Below are positions 22,140 to 34,899 of a stretch of 64,000 nt of DNA, piece after piece. Numbering within the stretch: position 1 is the first letter of the stretch; the number at the start of each line of letters is the position of its first letter. The position numbers and the translations under genes are program-made. Under the pieces are notes generated by a model. The model had not been told where the DNA came from. It did not search any database and worked only from the letters and a program-made list of their open reading frames with translations. Origin of the DNA: Microvelia longipes (taxonomy: Eukaryota; Arthropoda; Insecta; Hemiptera; Veliidae). The stretch lies in contig JACMZG010001913.1 in assembly GCA_018340805.1 (NCBI GenBank), positions 24,648,229 to 24,712,228 of the forward strand. Reading direction: 5' to 3'.

Positions 22140-23530
22140 TAATTATTGATTTTTTTAGTAAAAAGTAAAACATGATAATGCTTTCAGTGAAAAATAATTT
22201 ACTTGTTTTAAGCCCGTTGAGCAAATTATGATTATAATTAAATTTATGTACATTTATAAACAAGATGTCCAAAAATGAAACTTTTTGAAACGCTTTCCTG
22301 GATCCTAGCAGTCTAAATTTATTGGGAGTTCCAAATTTATAATATAACGGTCTAAATTGTTAATACGCAGTTTTTATGGATAAATTAATTATTTAAACTT
22401 TCATCTTTTGAATGCATTTTATTTTGAGGTTTCTGTTTTTATTTTATCAATAATCTATATTATTCTATTGAAATAATTATAGCCATTTACTTTTCATCAA
22501 GGTTAGTTTACTAAAAATTTTAGTTTTACAGTTAGATAAATTCTTTAATGCAGTTCGGCCATAGGCAGTAGCACCTTAGTTGGTAGCATGCTATGATGAA
22601 TATGTCTAAATTCATAAATTAAAACTTTTCATCTACTTAATTATTATAATCATGCAAACCCATAAAAAATATCTAACATATTATTATAGGTAATTCATTA
22701 TAATTTAATTTAATTTTTTTCATTTTCATTTTATGTCATAATTATCAAGCCTTACATTTTTTACCTTTCTATTTATTATTCCAGACCTTGTTACAAATTG
22801 TTTGATTTTATATTACTAAAATAATTTAACCTTTCAAATATTTTACATGCACTTAATATACTTTATCACTTAAATATCTAAACTTAATACTATTTACAAT
22901 TTAAAAATGTTTCATTTACAATTATGCATAATTTAATTTTATAATAAATTTGTAATATTTATATTTTTACACATTAATTTATACAATTTATTTATGGATT
23001 TTATATAAATTATGAGAGCCTAAGTTTACCTTAAAGAATATAGTAATGGTTAAATTATTATTATTTAAATTAGGATTTTGTCTGCTATTTATTTTAAAAC
23101 GGTATTAGTTACTTATAAATAATTAATATTATATTTAAAAATTTGTACGTTATTTTATTAATTAAGTATGTATTTTTTCTAATGAAGTAATATTCTATAT
23201 TAGAAATAAAAAAATAATATATTTAAGTTTAAACACTATATAATTCACAATATTTAAAAAAATCAAATATTTCTCTAACAAAAAGAAAAATTATTGATTT
23301 TAAAAAAGCCGTTGACAAAACCTGCATAAAAAATAATTTTGGACTCGAATTTTTGAAGCAAGGGAGTTAAAAACCTAGCTTGAAAGAGCTGCATTCTTTC
23401 AATCTTGGGTACGCGTTAGTCGTCTCTTTTTAATTTCTAATTCATTTTAAATATTCTAGAATTCATTTATTTCTTTATCCTTTTGTATTCATAATAATAC
23501 GATGAATTTTAATATTTTGAAATTTATTGT
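22140..23530. other. Very AT-rich stretch, possible old LINE tail
   Basis: At 22,553-22,590 TTCGGCCATAGGCAGTAG resembles TTCGGCCTTTATGCCGTGG at about 61,810, where a minus-strand LINE 3' end lies. Otherwise there is no gene or clear repeat. Confidence 0.3.
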
Positions 23531-23532
23531 TT

Positions 23533-23559
23533 ATACACACACACACACACACACACACA

Positions 23560-23622
<63 letters not shown>
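23533..23622. repeat. (CA)n followed by (TA)n microsatellite
   Basis: A CA tract runs into a pure TA tract. Confidence 0.95.
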
Positions 23623-23624
<2 letters not shown>

Positions 23625-23626
<2 letters not shown>

Positions 23627-24880
23627 CGCAGTAAAAATGATCTAGTGTTGTTACCTACTCATAGCCGCAAAATAAGCCTTGTTAATCTTATTGTTATCAA
23701 GCAACAAGAGTATTTCCCTGCCTTTGGCCGTGAAGTTTCATTTGACACTTATTCCAGATGAAGTCAATAAAGTCACAATAGAATTTTGACTTTATTTTGA
23801 ATATTAAATCTACTAATTAATTTTTTTACTGTCATCACTTAACAAAATTTTGAATATATGTTTATAAGTGCTTCTTCTTTAAAGATTTTTACTAACATTC
23901 TTTTACCTAATTAGCTCCTAAAAATGCCCTCCTTTTAGAAACTTGTATAAGATTTATATCAACATACCGTTACTAAGCAATTTTTGCTTTTAATTTTTTT
24001 CCTTAGAATTCAATTAGCGCATTTTTTCATTAAATAATTTTCTGGAAATAACCCTTGCTCAACACATTCTATTAAATGTTTTTATCATCGTCCCTTATTA
24101 CGCAATTTTCTTTGAAAAACAATTTTTTTCCAATGCACTTAGAGCGTTTATTCAAAAATAATCACAACCTTTTACAAAGTTCATGTTTTTAAAACTTTTT
24201 ATTATCATTCCTTTTTCAACATACGTTGAGTGTACTTATTTTCATTAGATCTAATAATTTCATAACATTTAAAACGAAGATAATATTTTTCGAGTCATCG
24301 CAAGATTTCTTTTGTATATATCTCTAAATAAAATAAATATATTAAATATATATAAACTTTGACTTTAAGTCTACTTAAGGTTTTAAAAGAGCAAAGGTTG
24401 AAAGTTTGTCAAAGTTATGACTTGAGCTTAATGTGAATATTTTTTGCTCTACTTGCTTTAGTTACGAAGATTTAATCTAAAAGTTTGATTTCAGTTAACT
24501 TTAACAAGTTTTAAAAGATTGAAATAGCATATTTAGTTTATAATGGCTTAATAATATACTAAGTTATACTACGCTAAGTTATAAGATTAATTCTATCCTC
24601 GAATAATACTTTATTATAAGATTTAAAGTACTACAGCCATTAGTTATTTTAAAAAGATGGGTTTCCAGCGCCATAGTTTTGAAAGTCATGCACCCCGATC
24701 TTCTTAAAATATTCAGAGAGAGATAGAGAGATGTTAAAGTGACTGTAACCTATCGTCTAAAATAAAATAAGGTTCAAGGGTGGTTTTAGGCTATTCACAT
24801 TGGCGGTGTTTAAGCCCTGTCTTGTAATTTTGAGACCGAGTCTGATACCGAGTTATTGTTTTAATCTAGTTGCTATGAAT
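23625..24880. other. AT-rich non-coding stretch
   Basis: No coding support is seen. The last ~150 bases may be the 3' UTR of the minus-strand LINE that follows. Confidence 0.35.
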
Positions 24881-24928
24881 TTTAGTTCTTTATATAATTT
24901 AGATTCACAGATGAAGTTCAAAGGTTGT

Positions 24929-25800
24929 CTAGGTTATTGGGTTATCTTGTAAAACTTCCCTGATGTCTGAAGGAAGGTTATGTTTCCTCCGGAGGTTGCC
25001 GTACTGATTACAGTCTTCTAGAATATGTCTGACTGTTAGAGGCATTATGCAACTTTCACACACGGGTGGTAGTGTTGAGTTCATAAGGTACCCGTATGTA
25101 AGTTTGGTATGACCAATGCGAAGTCTTGATATTACAACTTGTCTGGCTCTAGAGTGATGGGTTGCAGTTAGCCGAGGGTTTGTTGAGGCCCTGATATTTC
25201 GTAATTTGTTCGCTAGTGCTGGTACTCCTCCATTCTTCTCCCCTAGCGTCCCTGATCTTAGTCGCAGTATCAAGTCTTTAGGTCATGCTTGGTTATAAGA
25301 TTGAGATCTGGGACCATATAGCAAGCTTCTTTCGCCGCTTTGTCAGCTAGTTTATTGCCTTCAGTAACTATGTCCTGGAACCCGCATTACATGAATAGTG
25401 GGAATAGATTATTGATAGCCTGGGCTAGTAAGCTGTGAATATTGATGATAATAGGATGTGGTGATATGGCAGATCTGTTTGCCAAAACTTGTATAAACTA
25501 AGTGAGTCGGTGCATATCAGAGTGCTTCCCTGACCTTTCTCGTACACATCTATGGCTAGTTACTGCCATTTCAAGGGCCACTAATTCTGCTGTAAAAGAC
25601 ACTAGCGAGGGGGTTCAATCCAACTTTAAGAGTTATGTCTGGTGATAAAATAAAATAGTCCGGCGCGGTGGTCCACATGTTGAGTGAATTTTCCTTTGGA
25701 ATGCGTGTTGTGCTTAATAATGTATTTCTTGCTGAAGGTTCTGGTTTAGGATTTATAACTTGAAGAGTTACTCCATTATCAATGACTATTCGTAACTAAT
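24929..25800 (-). pseudogene. LINE RNase H domain and C-terminus (frameshifted)
   Basis: On minus, from about 25,740 down: IPKENSLNMWTTAPDYF, ITLKVGLNPLASVF, then after one shift FTAELVALEMA (RNase H Glu). Another shift gives ICTDSLSLYKFWQTD (RNase H Asp), then GNKLADKAAKEACYMVPDLN (the NxxAD/A-K motif near 25,360-25,300). The longest open piece (24,929-25,273) reads SRARQVVISRLRIGHTKL and CESC...VRHILEDC, the CxxC...H...C tail. This is the C-terminal third of a LINE ORF2 of an RNase-H-bearing clade (I, LOA, R1 or related). RT and endonuclease are absent, since family A begins at about 25,803. It differs from the 12.3 kb fragment and is probably another family. Confidence 0.88.
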
Positions 25801-25802
25801 GT

Positions 25803-26610
25803 TTATTTTTCTCATTTATACCATAGGTATATAGGAAAAGTATTGTGTTTGCAAAAATCCGAAACCGGGATGTTACCAGAATTATCCGTTTCATGCGTTT
25901 TTAAAGCCTCCTGAGTGGTTTTCGCAAAAGTTGTCTGTGTTGTGTTGTTATCATCGTAGCTCCTAGTGTATTCATGCTAGAGAGTTTGAAACTTCGTACA
26001 GTAAATAATCTTTCTCTCTGTAGGTGTATTGTGCTATTCGGAAAAATTTGTTTATGAAATCATTATTCCGCATAATGACTCAGCGAAAATTTCGAAAAAT
26101 CATAAAACGCGAAAAATGATGCGATCAGATTGAGATTTGCCACGCATGCGGTTATGTATAAGACTAACATATGTGTCTAGTTTCATCTTATTTCCAGAAT
26201 TAGTTCAAACTTTATCGAATGACTTGCGTACGTTTTTTAAACTTTTTTAAAAAAATAGGATATATCCAATTGAGCTCAAATTTGGTATAAGGTTATTCCT
26301 TAACCTACTAAATAAGTACACAATGTTTCGTTTAAATATGACAAGTATGTCTATGGTTTTTGTTGGATCATAAAGTTAGGCAGCATTGAGCGTAGTTAGT
26401 GCTGTATGGGTGACGCTGAGAATTATTCGGATGCATTTACAATCTGAGGACGAGTTAAGCGAGTCTGAAAAGATGTTGCAGTATAAATTTGTCGAACTGT
26501 ATTTTTTGACGACGAGCTAAGCGTGTCAGAAGCAGGAAGGATGAGCGTAGTGAATCCGATGTGATGAGGAAAAGTTGCGAGGTACCTGTACCCGAGGTTT
26601 TGTATTTTTC
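25803..26610 (+). repeat. Family A, nearly complete reference copy
   Basis: It begins TTTTTCTCATTTATACC and runs through GAAACCGGGATGTTACC, CTCCTGAGTGGTTTTCGC, AATGACTCAGCG, GATGCGATCAGATTGAG, TTTGTTGGATCATAAAG and GATGAGCGTAGTGAATCCG. It ends GATGAGGAAAAGTTGCGAGG. The start and end share an inverted 10-12 bp string (TTTTCNTCAT), a possible short terminal repeat. It has no frame longer than about 60 codons. About 800 bp with CG-containing words points to a non-autonomous DNA element or a long SINE. The class is unresolved. Confidence 0.65.
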
Positions 26611-26699
26611 AAGGGAATTCCATAATTATCTGTTGCGGTTATACAAATCTATGCCTTAAATTTGGCAGTGTACACCATGGCAATAGTGTACCATTATTT

Positions 26700-26995
26700 G
26701 CACTCGTGTAAGCCTCAGTTAGTGTTTTTTCTTTAAAGGTTTTTGCATTTCCTTTGAAAAATGCAAAAAAAGAATTACGAGTACCTTCGCCCTATAAGGA
26801 AATTCTCCCGGCATGGACCACCACACCAAAATGATTTTTTAGTTATAAACTTATTATTAAAAAAATATTACAATATTCTACAATAACCTGGTTGGTTGTG
26901 ACTCACCCGACCGGATTATTGACGTCACACAACTTCAATAGGGTTCGTGTCTCCTCAAGGTTCAGGATTTTTGTACCGAGTTTAATTAAGAATAT
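26700..26995 (+). repeat. Family B 3' part
   Basis: It contains AAATTCTCCCGGCATGGACC, then TTATTGACGTCACAC, CAATAGGGTTCGTGTCTCC and TTTTTGTACCGAG. The same end occurs at 715-790. Confidence 0.65.
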
Positions 26996-27329
26996 TTATC
27001 CGTTCGAGAGAGAGATATATATGTAAGTGTGTGAGTGTGTCATTATGTCTGTGACTAAATGTACCTTTATTTAATTGTAAAGTTCATAAAAAATTAAGAT
27101 TATAATTATAAAGAGCCAATTAAAATGTTAGGGTAGCGCTATGCTGCGTATATATCCAATCCTTTGTTTCTATTGGCTAATATCAGATTTAGTTCCTTTT
27201 AGAGGCGTTTTTTTAATTTGATAAACGTAAACAAACTCTTTCTGTCATAGTTCTATAGTCTATGATGTTGCACCAACGTTTATTTTCGCTAATCTAATAT
27301 AATAAATATAAGTTATGGAATGTACATTA

Positions 27330-27482
27330 TTATGGTACGACACAAGGCTAAAATAAGTTGACAGCGCGGGAAATTAATGCGAGGGAGCTAATGAGGTTCG
27401 TCCTGGATGTTAAACCACCCGTTCTATTCGTTTCTTATCACAAGAAACTGTCATCTGATTTTAGCCGTGTGGCGTACTATAA
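27330..27482 (+). mobile_element. TA-flanked MITE, copy 2
   Basis: TATGGTACGACACAAGGC and GCCGTGTGGCGTACTATA are imperfect inverted ends. Inside are AAGTTGACAGCGCGGGAAA and TCGTCCTGGATGTTAAACC. A (TA)n array starts directly at its right end. Confidence 0.6.
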
Positions 27483-27483
27483 G

Positions 27484-28720
<1,237 letters not shown>

Positions 28721-28724
28721 AAAA

Positions 28725-28820
28725 TGAAAAAAAAACATGATTAATCCCTTATGTGACCCTTCGGGTTTAAACGTTAAATAAATAAATAAAATAGGAAAAA
28801 TAAATAAATAAATGAAAGGG
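28725..28820 (+). repeat. Possible LINE 3' tail with (AAAT)n
   Basis: CCCTTCGGGTTTAAACG is followed by two AAATAAATAAATAAA tracts, a form common at LINE 3' ends. There is no coding part upstream. Confidence 0.35.
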
Positions 28821-28889
28821 AATTTCGTTTTTATTATAATTTCTTTTTATAGTATAAAATATTTATATATTTTTATTTTTAATATTTAT

Positions 28890-29640
28890 ATATCGAATTT
28901 TCTGCGATAAATTTGCTTGTATGGCGGGAGTTAGGCCCGAAAATGTTACCAGAAGCCGTTTCAGAGGTCCCTTATCAAGGACACAAAAGTTTTAAAATTT
29001 TAATAACCTGATTTGCTGAGTCAGTAAAATTAACGGATTTTTCGTCAGGAACGTAGTCCTTACATAGGTAGGGACCATATCGTATTTTGGCAAAAGGTTT
29101 TGCGTAGAGTGTCGTTTTCTATGTTTTTGGGGTTAAATAAACCGATCTTGAGTCGATAAACCGATTTGAGCGGTCGTCAAAGCACATTAAGCCTTTGTTT
29201 CTAGGCTTAAATCTTAGTACCGAAGATTCTTTTTTATCGTTGTATTTGCACTATACAAGTTTATTACTGCAAAATTCTGGCACGGAGGTCCACAAGCAGA
29301 GCGAATTTATTTGAAATGCGTCCTTTCTTGCCCATCAATCTATTTCCAATCTAAGCTTTCAGTATATCCCTTATTACCTAAACAGTAGCAGTAGCGTCAC
29401 AACTACTTAATTTTTTGTCTTTTTCAATGAGAGCTTCAAATGAGGGCAAATAATGCTATACCGTGCATTTTATATTCTATGGGATAAATATGCACTTGTT
29501 TGTGAAAAGTTCGAAAACATTAAATGACAAGTTGTGACGCTTCTGCTCAGGATATAATCTATTTACTGAAAACTTAAGCAAGAATTTAATAGAAAAAGAC
29601 CTCCGCTATACGTAGCTTGCATAGTTTTCGAGATATACAA
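28890..29640. repeat. Family B, inverted arrangement
   Basis: 28,900-29,420 is on minus: GAGGTCCCTTATCAAGGAC, CGTCAGGAACGTAGTCC, GGCACGGAGGTCC and GCGAATTTATTTG. 29,430-29,600 is on plus: GCTATACCGTGCATTTTA and GTTGTGACGCTTCTGCTCAG. Together they suggest two partial copies facing each other. Confidence 0.6.
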
Positions 29641-29644
29641 CTAT

Positions 29645-30400
29645 ATATTTATATTTTTGTTTACTCTCTTTAGCTCAATTTCCTATACAATTTCAAGAAA
29701 ATTTGATGGTCGGATGAGATGATCTGATCAGATTTGTGGTTAATCAAACTTAATTTGTTTGTGGTAAAACATCATAATTTTGCCACATTTAAATCAACTT
29801 TTCCATACATAGTGTAGCACCAATAAAAATTACATTTTCGCCAGTAAGTTAAAAACTAACTGTTAAGTAGGTTTGGAATTTTCATTACTAGTTCTTTATG
29901 TGTTACGGTATCTCACGATAAGCGATATGTTGTACGTCGAAAAACAGTTAGAAAATCAAAAGCCATTGTCTGTAAAAGATAGAAAAAAGAACATTAAATT
30001 AAGTGGAATGATTCACCTCTTATTTATAGATGTTTGAAATTTCACTTCAGATTTCAAGCAATTTAATTTATGTACGTCTATTTAGTCGGATCTACTGTCT
30101 ATTGCTGATTCAAAGGATTCCCACAATTCAAACCATGAACCTATTATAATATCTTAGTAATAGTTCTAATAATTATTAACATTCATTATTATCAAGCGTG
30201 ATCAACTCATGAATTTATTGCTACGTTGGACATTACTTAGACGACAGTGTTACCCATTAACTATAAATAATACGAAACTATAAATTAATACGTGTGACAC
30301 CACCCATCCCAAATTTTGGTTCGGTCAAGTCAGGAAGTTAAGCATGATTTTATCCTAAATTTGCATTAACTTGTTTATCAACTATTTTTAAATAATAGTT
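29645..30400. other. AT-rich non-coding stretch
   Basis: Nothing is supported. Confidence 0.35.
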
Positions 30401-30405
30401 CCAGT

Positions 30406-30756
30406 TTAATCATTCCTTGTTCGATTTTTTAATAGAAAATCTTCATTTACATCTAATTCAAGTTTTACTTGTTCCTCAATGTTTCCGTTTATTTGTCTTA
30501 ATTCCTCTTTATCACCCTTGGCTGAATTCTCTAATCTTACTCTTAATTTAAAATACCCCTGACTAATTTTCTCTAGTTTCTCTAAATGCCGGTCTTTGTC
30601 ATTTTGGTCAAATGTCTTTTCTCTTAGTTTGTCTTGCATTAAAAGGTTTTCAAGTCGGGTCTTGGCTGGTTCAAGTGTACCTCCAACATTTTCTGGAGCT
30701 GATGTATTAATGTCTTCAAATAAATGTTTTTTCAATGAGATTTCCCATTTATTTCT
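30406..30756 (-). CDS. Unassigned coding-like frame, lysine/glutamate-rich, partial
   Basis: The frame reads NKWEISLKKHLFEDINTS, APENVGGTLEPAKTRLEN and KLEKISQGYFKLRVRLEN, and ends ...RNTRND-like at 30,406. It stays open for about 115 codons in a very AT-rich region, is charged, and looks alpha-helical with possible coiled-coil character (LEKLEKI..., EEQVKLELD). A possible splice donor (ACAGTAAGTTAG on minus) lies just upstream of the open part, and there is no credible ATG start, so this could be an exon or a retroelement gag fragment. I do not recognise a family. It is the most protein-like frame in the window outside the LINEs. Confidence 0.35.
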   Translation of the reverse strand, partial: RNKWEISLKKHLFEDINTSAPENVGGTLEPAKTRLENLLMQDKLREKTFDQNDKDRHLEKLEKISQGYFKLRVRLENSAKGDKEELRQINGNIEEQVKLELDVNEDFLLKNRTRND

Positions 30757-30879
30757 AACTTACTGTTTCTCGCTGGCTCCGTGGATATGTTTTCCTCTTC
30801 TACCACTTATGTCTCTACTGCTGGTTAGGGTAAAGCTAATTCTTTGAATCCTTCATAAATTTACATCCTTCCTCCATAT

Positions 30880-31095
30880 GACACTGGAAATAGAAAAGTA
30901 GAAAAATTGCCATGGAGACAAAGACAGACGATGATAATACAATACGATGATAACAAACACACAAAAAAACTTGATGAAAACCTCTCAGGAGGTTCTAAAG
31001 ATACCAGAAACGGGTAATTTAGGTGACGTTTTAGGATTTTTATGGCCAACACAATTCTCTTCCTATATTACTACGGTATAAAAAAGGAAAACTTA
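30880..31095 (-). repeat. Family A 5' fragment
   Basis: It contains ACCTCTCAGGAGGTTC, CCAGAAACGGGTAATTTAGG and CCAACACAATTCTCTTCC. It is in minus orientation. Confidence 0.65.
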
Positions 31096-31099
31096 AAAT

Positions 31100-32830
31100 A
31101 TAAACAATGATAATGAGAGAGTGGAAAAATAAAATAAAATAGAAGAAAGTAATAAATACAAAAGTCAAATAAAATAAATAAATGTATTGCTTGATAAAAC
31201 GCAAAATGAGAATCCCAATTTTAAATCTTTAGCTTTGTGTCAAACTTTTCGAGTATGTTCTAAGGGTTGAATAATATAAGTTAGAAATATTATAGTATAA
31301 GCTTTTATCTTTTACTTACTCGTAGATTTGTGACTAAACTTATTAATTTATATATTTTATTGATTGCTCATGAGTGCTTAGATATAATACTTGCAGACAA
31401 AATTATAAAGAGCTTCTTTAGAGATTTAAATACCGAGGCTTCCGTTCCCTTAATAATTCTACCTTGCAACAGTACTTATTATTATTTGCTTGTGTTTATT
31501 TGTACTTTTTTCATCAAGTCTTTAGCTTTTATTATTTATTGATTTTTTTACGCTTATATTACTTTTAATAAAAGATGAGAGAACGTTTTTATCGTGTACT
31601 TTGAAAAGTATTAAAAAAATGTATTTTGTTTGCTAATTTGTCTGCAGAGAGACAGAAATAGAATAAATGTACGTAGCGAAATAAAATTACTATAAAAAGT
31701 TTCAAAGATGGTCTATACTATATAAACTTATTTTATATGTTAACTAATAAATATTTTAATTTTATTTGATTTACACGAAAGACTTTTTTTCTTGGTATAA
31801 ATTTTGTATGAGTTGTTTTCAAAGTGCCTTTCAAAATGTGTAGAAAGGCACTTAAGATTTTTTTCGAGTTTCCTATCTTTACAACTTGGGACTTTGTCAT
31901 AACATGGAAAAGTTTTCAAGAGAGTTAATAAAGGAATCGTAAAGTTTAGAGATAGAGAGGTTGGGGGGGGGAGAAGGAGATCATAACGGTTATAGTAAAC
32001 ACCATTTAGTTTTCTTTAGAAACCTGAGAAATCCACCCTAGTCTTGCAGATAGAAGGAAGAACTCTGTAGGGATATTTTCTTTAACAATCGTCTTTTAAT
32101 AGATTTACGAGTTTAGATTATCTCATCTTTGCTTTCCACAGTCCGAGTCCTCAGTATTAAAATAACCACTATTATACTAAGAATGTTGAACTAAATCAAT
32201 GTCAGTATTTTTGTGTAATGTTTAATTGTTTAATTAATGAACAATAAGGGACTACAGTCTAGTCTACATTATTCTTGACCTTATCTAAACGATCAGTCCA
32301 AGAATTGTACCCTTTTAAAATTATTTGGTTAGAATCTAAAACAACTTGGTATTTATTGTTTCTTTAGATATTACTCTCTTTCCTTTATTAAATATTTATT
32401 TTGTTTTTAAAGGCAGTACATCAAAAATTATTTGGGGGGGGGGAATAAAAGAAATGTCTTTCTACTTGGTATTTATTTATTGACTATTTATTAAAGTTAG
32501 TTTCAAGTAAGTATCAAACTCAGCAGTTAATTATCAGTGCTGACCAACTAAGTACAACGAAAAATCATTACTTTGTTGATAGTATTGATAATGTACTGTA
32601 TTGATTTAGTAGAAAGTAAAATCTTTGTTTCTTCATGTAGAATAAAAGCCTTGTTTAAATTGTAGTGGTTTAAAAATTGAATTCTACAAAATTACTGATA
32701 AGAAGTAATTATACCAATAAGAAGAAGTTGTTACACGATGTACTTTTAAGTTTGAAACACGGTGCTCTCAATAAATAATATTAAATGGAGAGAAAAAATT
32801 CTCTTCTTCTCTTTTATTAATTCCACTAGT
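31100..32830. other. AT-rich stretch with G-runs and a hairpin
   Basis: No gene is seen. It contains an 11-bp perfect hairpin (AAGTGCCTTTC / GAAAGGCACTT at 31,822-31,853). It also has G-runs of about 10 bases near 31,964 and 32,432. Confidence 0.4.
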
Positions 32831-32834
32831 CATA

Positions 32835-32882
32835 AAGTTTTTTTGCATAGAGATATGTATGTATCTCTATGCAAAAAAACTT
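32835..32882. other. 21-bp perfect palindrome, 6-nt loop
   Basis: AAGTTTTTTTGCATAGAGATA is followed by a 6-base loop and its exact complement. It abuts the family E copy, whose other members contain CATAGAGATA only once. It is therefore a local inverted duplication of the family E 5' end. Confidence 0.75.
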
Positions 32883-33065
32883 GTATTAGAGGGGGCATAG
32901 CCTATCTCAATACATTAAAAGGCTTTAAATGTCTTTTTGGGGCTTTCAGGTGCTCTGTGTAACTTCATTAAAATCTCATTCAAGAATGATTTAAGGTTAT
33001 AATAAATCAATTGTTTTCGGTTTTCCTGACATAGTTTGTGTTTTCATTTGTATTTTTTAACGTTA
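32883..33065 (+). repeat. Family E copy
   Basis: GGGGCATAGCCTATCTCAAT and GGCTTTAAATGTC are followed by GGTGCTCTGTGTAAC and GGTTATAATAAATCAATTG. Confidence 0.7.
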
Positions 33066-33710
33066 TACTATATAAATAACTGTAATTTTATACTGATGAA
33101 TTCTATTTTTAGCGTCAGGTTACTTTTTAGATGTTTAAAAATGCAACCAATAGGGCCCTTCTAGTAATAATATCCTTATGTTTATATTATGCCTGTGATA
33201 AAGAGTAATCATAGTCAACCCATCCTAAGTGCTGCACTTTATACTTACTACTTTCTCACTCATATCTACTTCATTCTAACCACATACTTCGTATAATTTT
33301 GCTCGTAAAAAATTTCAAATTTTCACTTCGACTTCTACCTACAAATAACAGAACTATGTATTTAAAAAAAACCAAAATTTAAGTTATTTTCGAAATGTTA
33401 TATTATATTATATTTTAAATATTATATAGTTTACAAATATATTATCATGTAAAAAAATAATTTGTAATTATTATTTGAGAAATAAAATATTTATATATTT
33501 ATGAATCACTACATTCTGGGTAATGTCGGTGGTTTGCTGTAACAGATCCACTAGAAGCACCTCTCTGAAGACTGTTTTGTTCTGAGATTGAGCTTATCAA
33601 AAACGAATTAGTCGTACTTTAAGTAATAGGTAAACATGGCATCCTGAGGATGAGTGAATCGATTGAAGTTATTAAGTTTTTTTTTAAATAATACAATCTA
33701 AACATTTTTT
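33065..33710. other. AT-rich non-coding stretch
   Basis: Nothing is supported. Confidence 0.35.
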
Positions 33711-33714
33711 CGAT

Positions 33715-33908
33715 TATTATAGTATTTCACACAGTTTGTAATTAGTTGAATCAGTTGACAGCGTGGGAAAATGTGGTTGACGAACCAATGAGGTTTGACT
33801 GATATAAAATTGTGGGTATGGTTTAACACCCAGGAATAACTTAATTGGATCCCTCATATTATTTTTAAACGCTGTCAACTAATTTTAACCGTGCGTTTCA
33901 CCATAATA
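33715..33908 (+). mobile_element. TA-flanked MITE, copy 3
   Basis: TATTATAGTATTTCACACAG is matched at the other end by GTGCGTTTCACCATAATA. Inside are CAGTTGACAGCGTGGGAAAA and ACGCTGTCAACTAATTTTAA. It shares its centre (ATGGTTTAACACCCAGGA) with copy 1. Confidence 0.65.
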
Positions 33909-33909
33909 A

Positions 33910-34630
33910 TGTTAACTCATTTTATTTTTAGTAAAGAGAATTGAGAACGTAGGCTCAGAGATATGTCATTATGTTGAGCCCACAAATATGTAAAATGTCT
34001 ATCTTTTCCAATGTGGAATTATTTGACATTCCCATCTCTCGGCCTGTATAAAATGTTGCTTGTTGCATCCTTTAATTCACAATGCATATCATTTAATTTT
34101 AATTTAAGCATATAATTTTAATAATTGGTTAATCATGAGAAAAGTATTAAAATTTGCTCTACTTTCAGAGCTCTTTTCTTTGTCTCCCTGAACCAAAAGA
34201 ATTATATTGATCAAGTACATTGGACGGGTATTCAAATTGTGCCAAGGCTAAATAGATACATCCATTTAGCCTTCAGCTCTGTGTCTCTTTCTCCTTTTTA
34301 TATTTATGTAACAATATGATTATAAGTACAGCATATTGTACGACGTGGATTATCGGTCTGGAGTCTAGTAAATGACTTAGAGATGTGAATCTAAGTTGGT
34401 CGTATGGTGCACAAAGGGATAAAAGAGATGGAAACAAAGAGATAGATTCTCTCTATTCACTGTAATCAATCTTTCAGATTTCTCTTTTACCCTGTCACCA
34501 AATTCATTTTAGTCTATCTTATGCCATTGTCTAGACTCTAGACCTTCAATATCCTATAATAAACCCTATTTATAGACGTATGGGTATTTAGAGTTAGGTA
34601 GTGAGATGAATACTTTAGAATTATAGCTGA
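33910..34630. other. AT-rich non-coding stretch
   Basis: Nothing is supported. Two partly complementary pyrimidine/purine blocks near 34,430-34,500 are not precise enough to call. Confidence 0.3.
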
Positions 34631-34633
34631 GTA

Positions 34634-34870
34634 AAACACCAAACTCTTTCCACAAATTGTTTATTATTATAAACAGAGCCGGCTTTCGATCTCTCGATCA
34701 TCATCAGTGCCGGCGAGAAGAAAAGCAGAGACTTTCTGCTATATGACTCTAACTAAAGGGTTTGATTGAAGCCTCTGCTTTTCTTCTCACCGGCACTGAT
34801 GATGATCGAGAGATCGAAAGCCGGCTCTGTTTATAATAATAAACAATTTGTGGAGAGATTTTGGTGTTTT
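34634..34870 (+). mobile_element. 237-bp foldback with hammerhead-like core in both arms
   Basis: Nearly identical 97-bp arms (34,634-34,730 and 34,774-34,870) flank a 43-bp spacer. In the right arm: CTGATGA 34,796-34,802, one unpaired T, stem II GATC-GAGA-GATC, GAAA 34,816-34,819, stem III GCC|GGC, U 34,826 and C 34,827 (predicted cleavage after it). Stem I then pairs GGCA with TGTT. The left arm carries the same core on minus. The stem III strand is self-complementary with no loop, as expected when two molecules pair. The frame across the right arm is accidental. Confidence 0.6.
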
Positions 34871-34899
34871 ATTAAGCCATATATACTAACTCGACTGCT

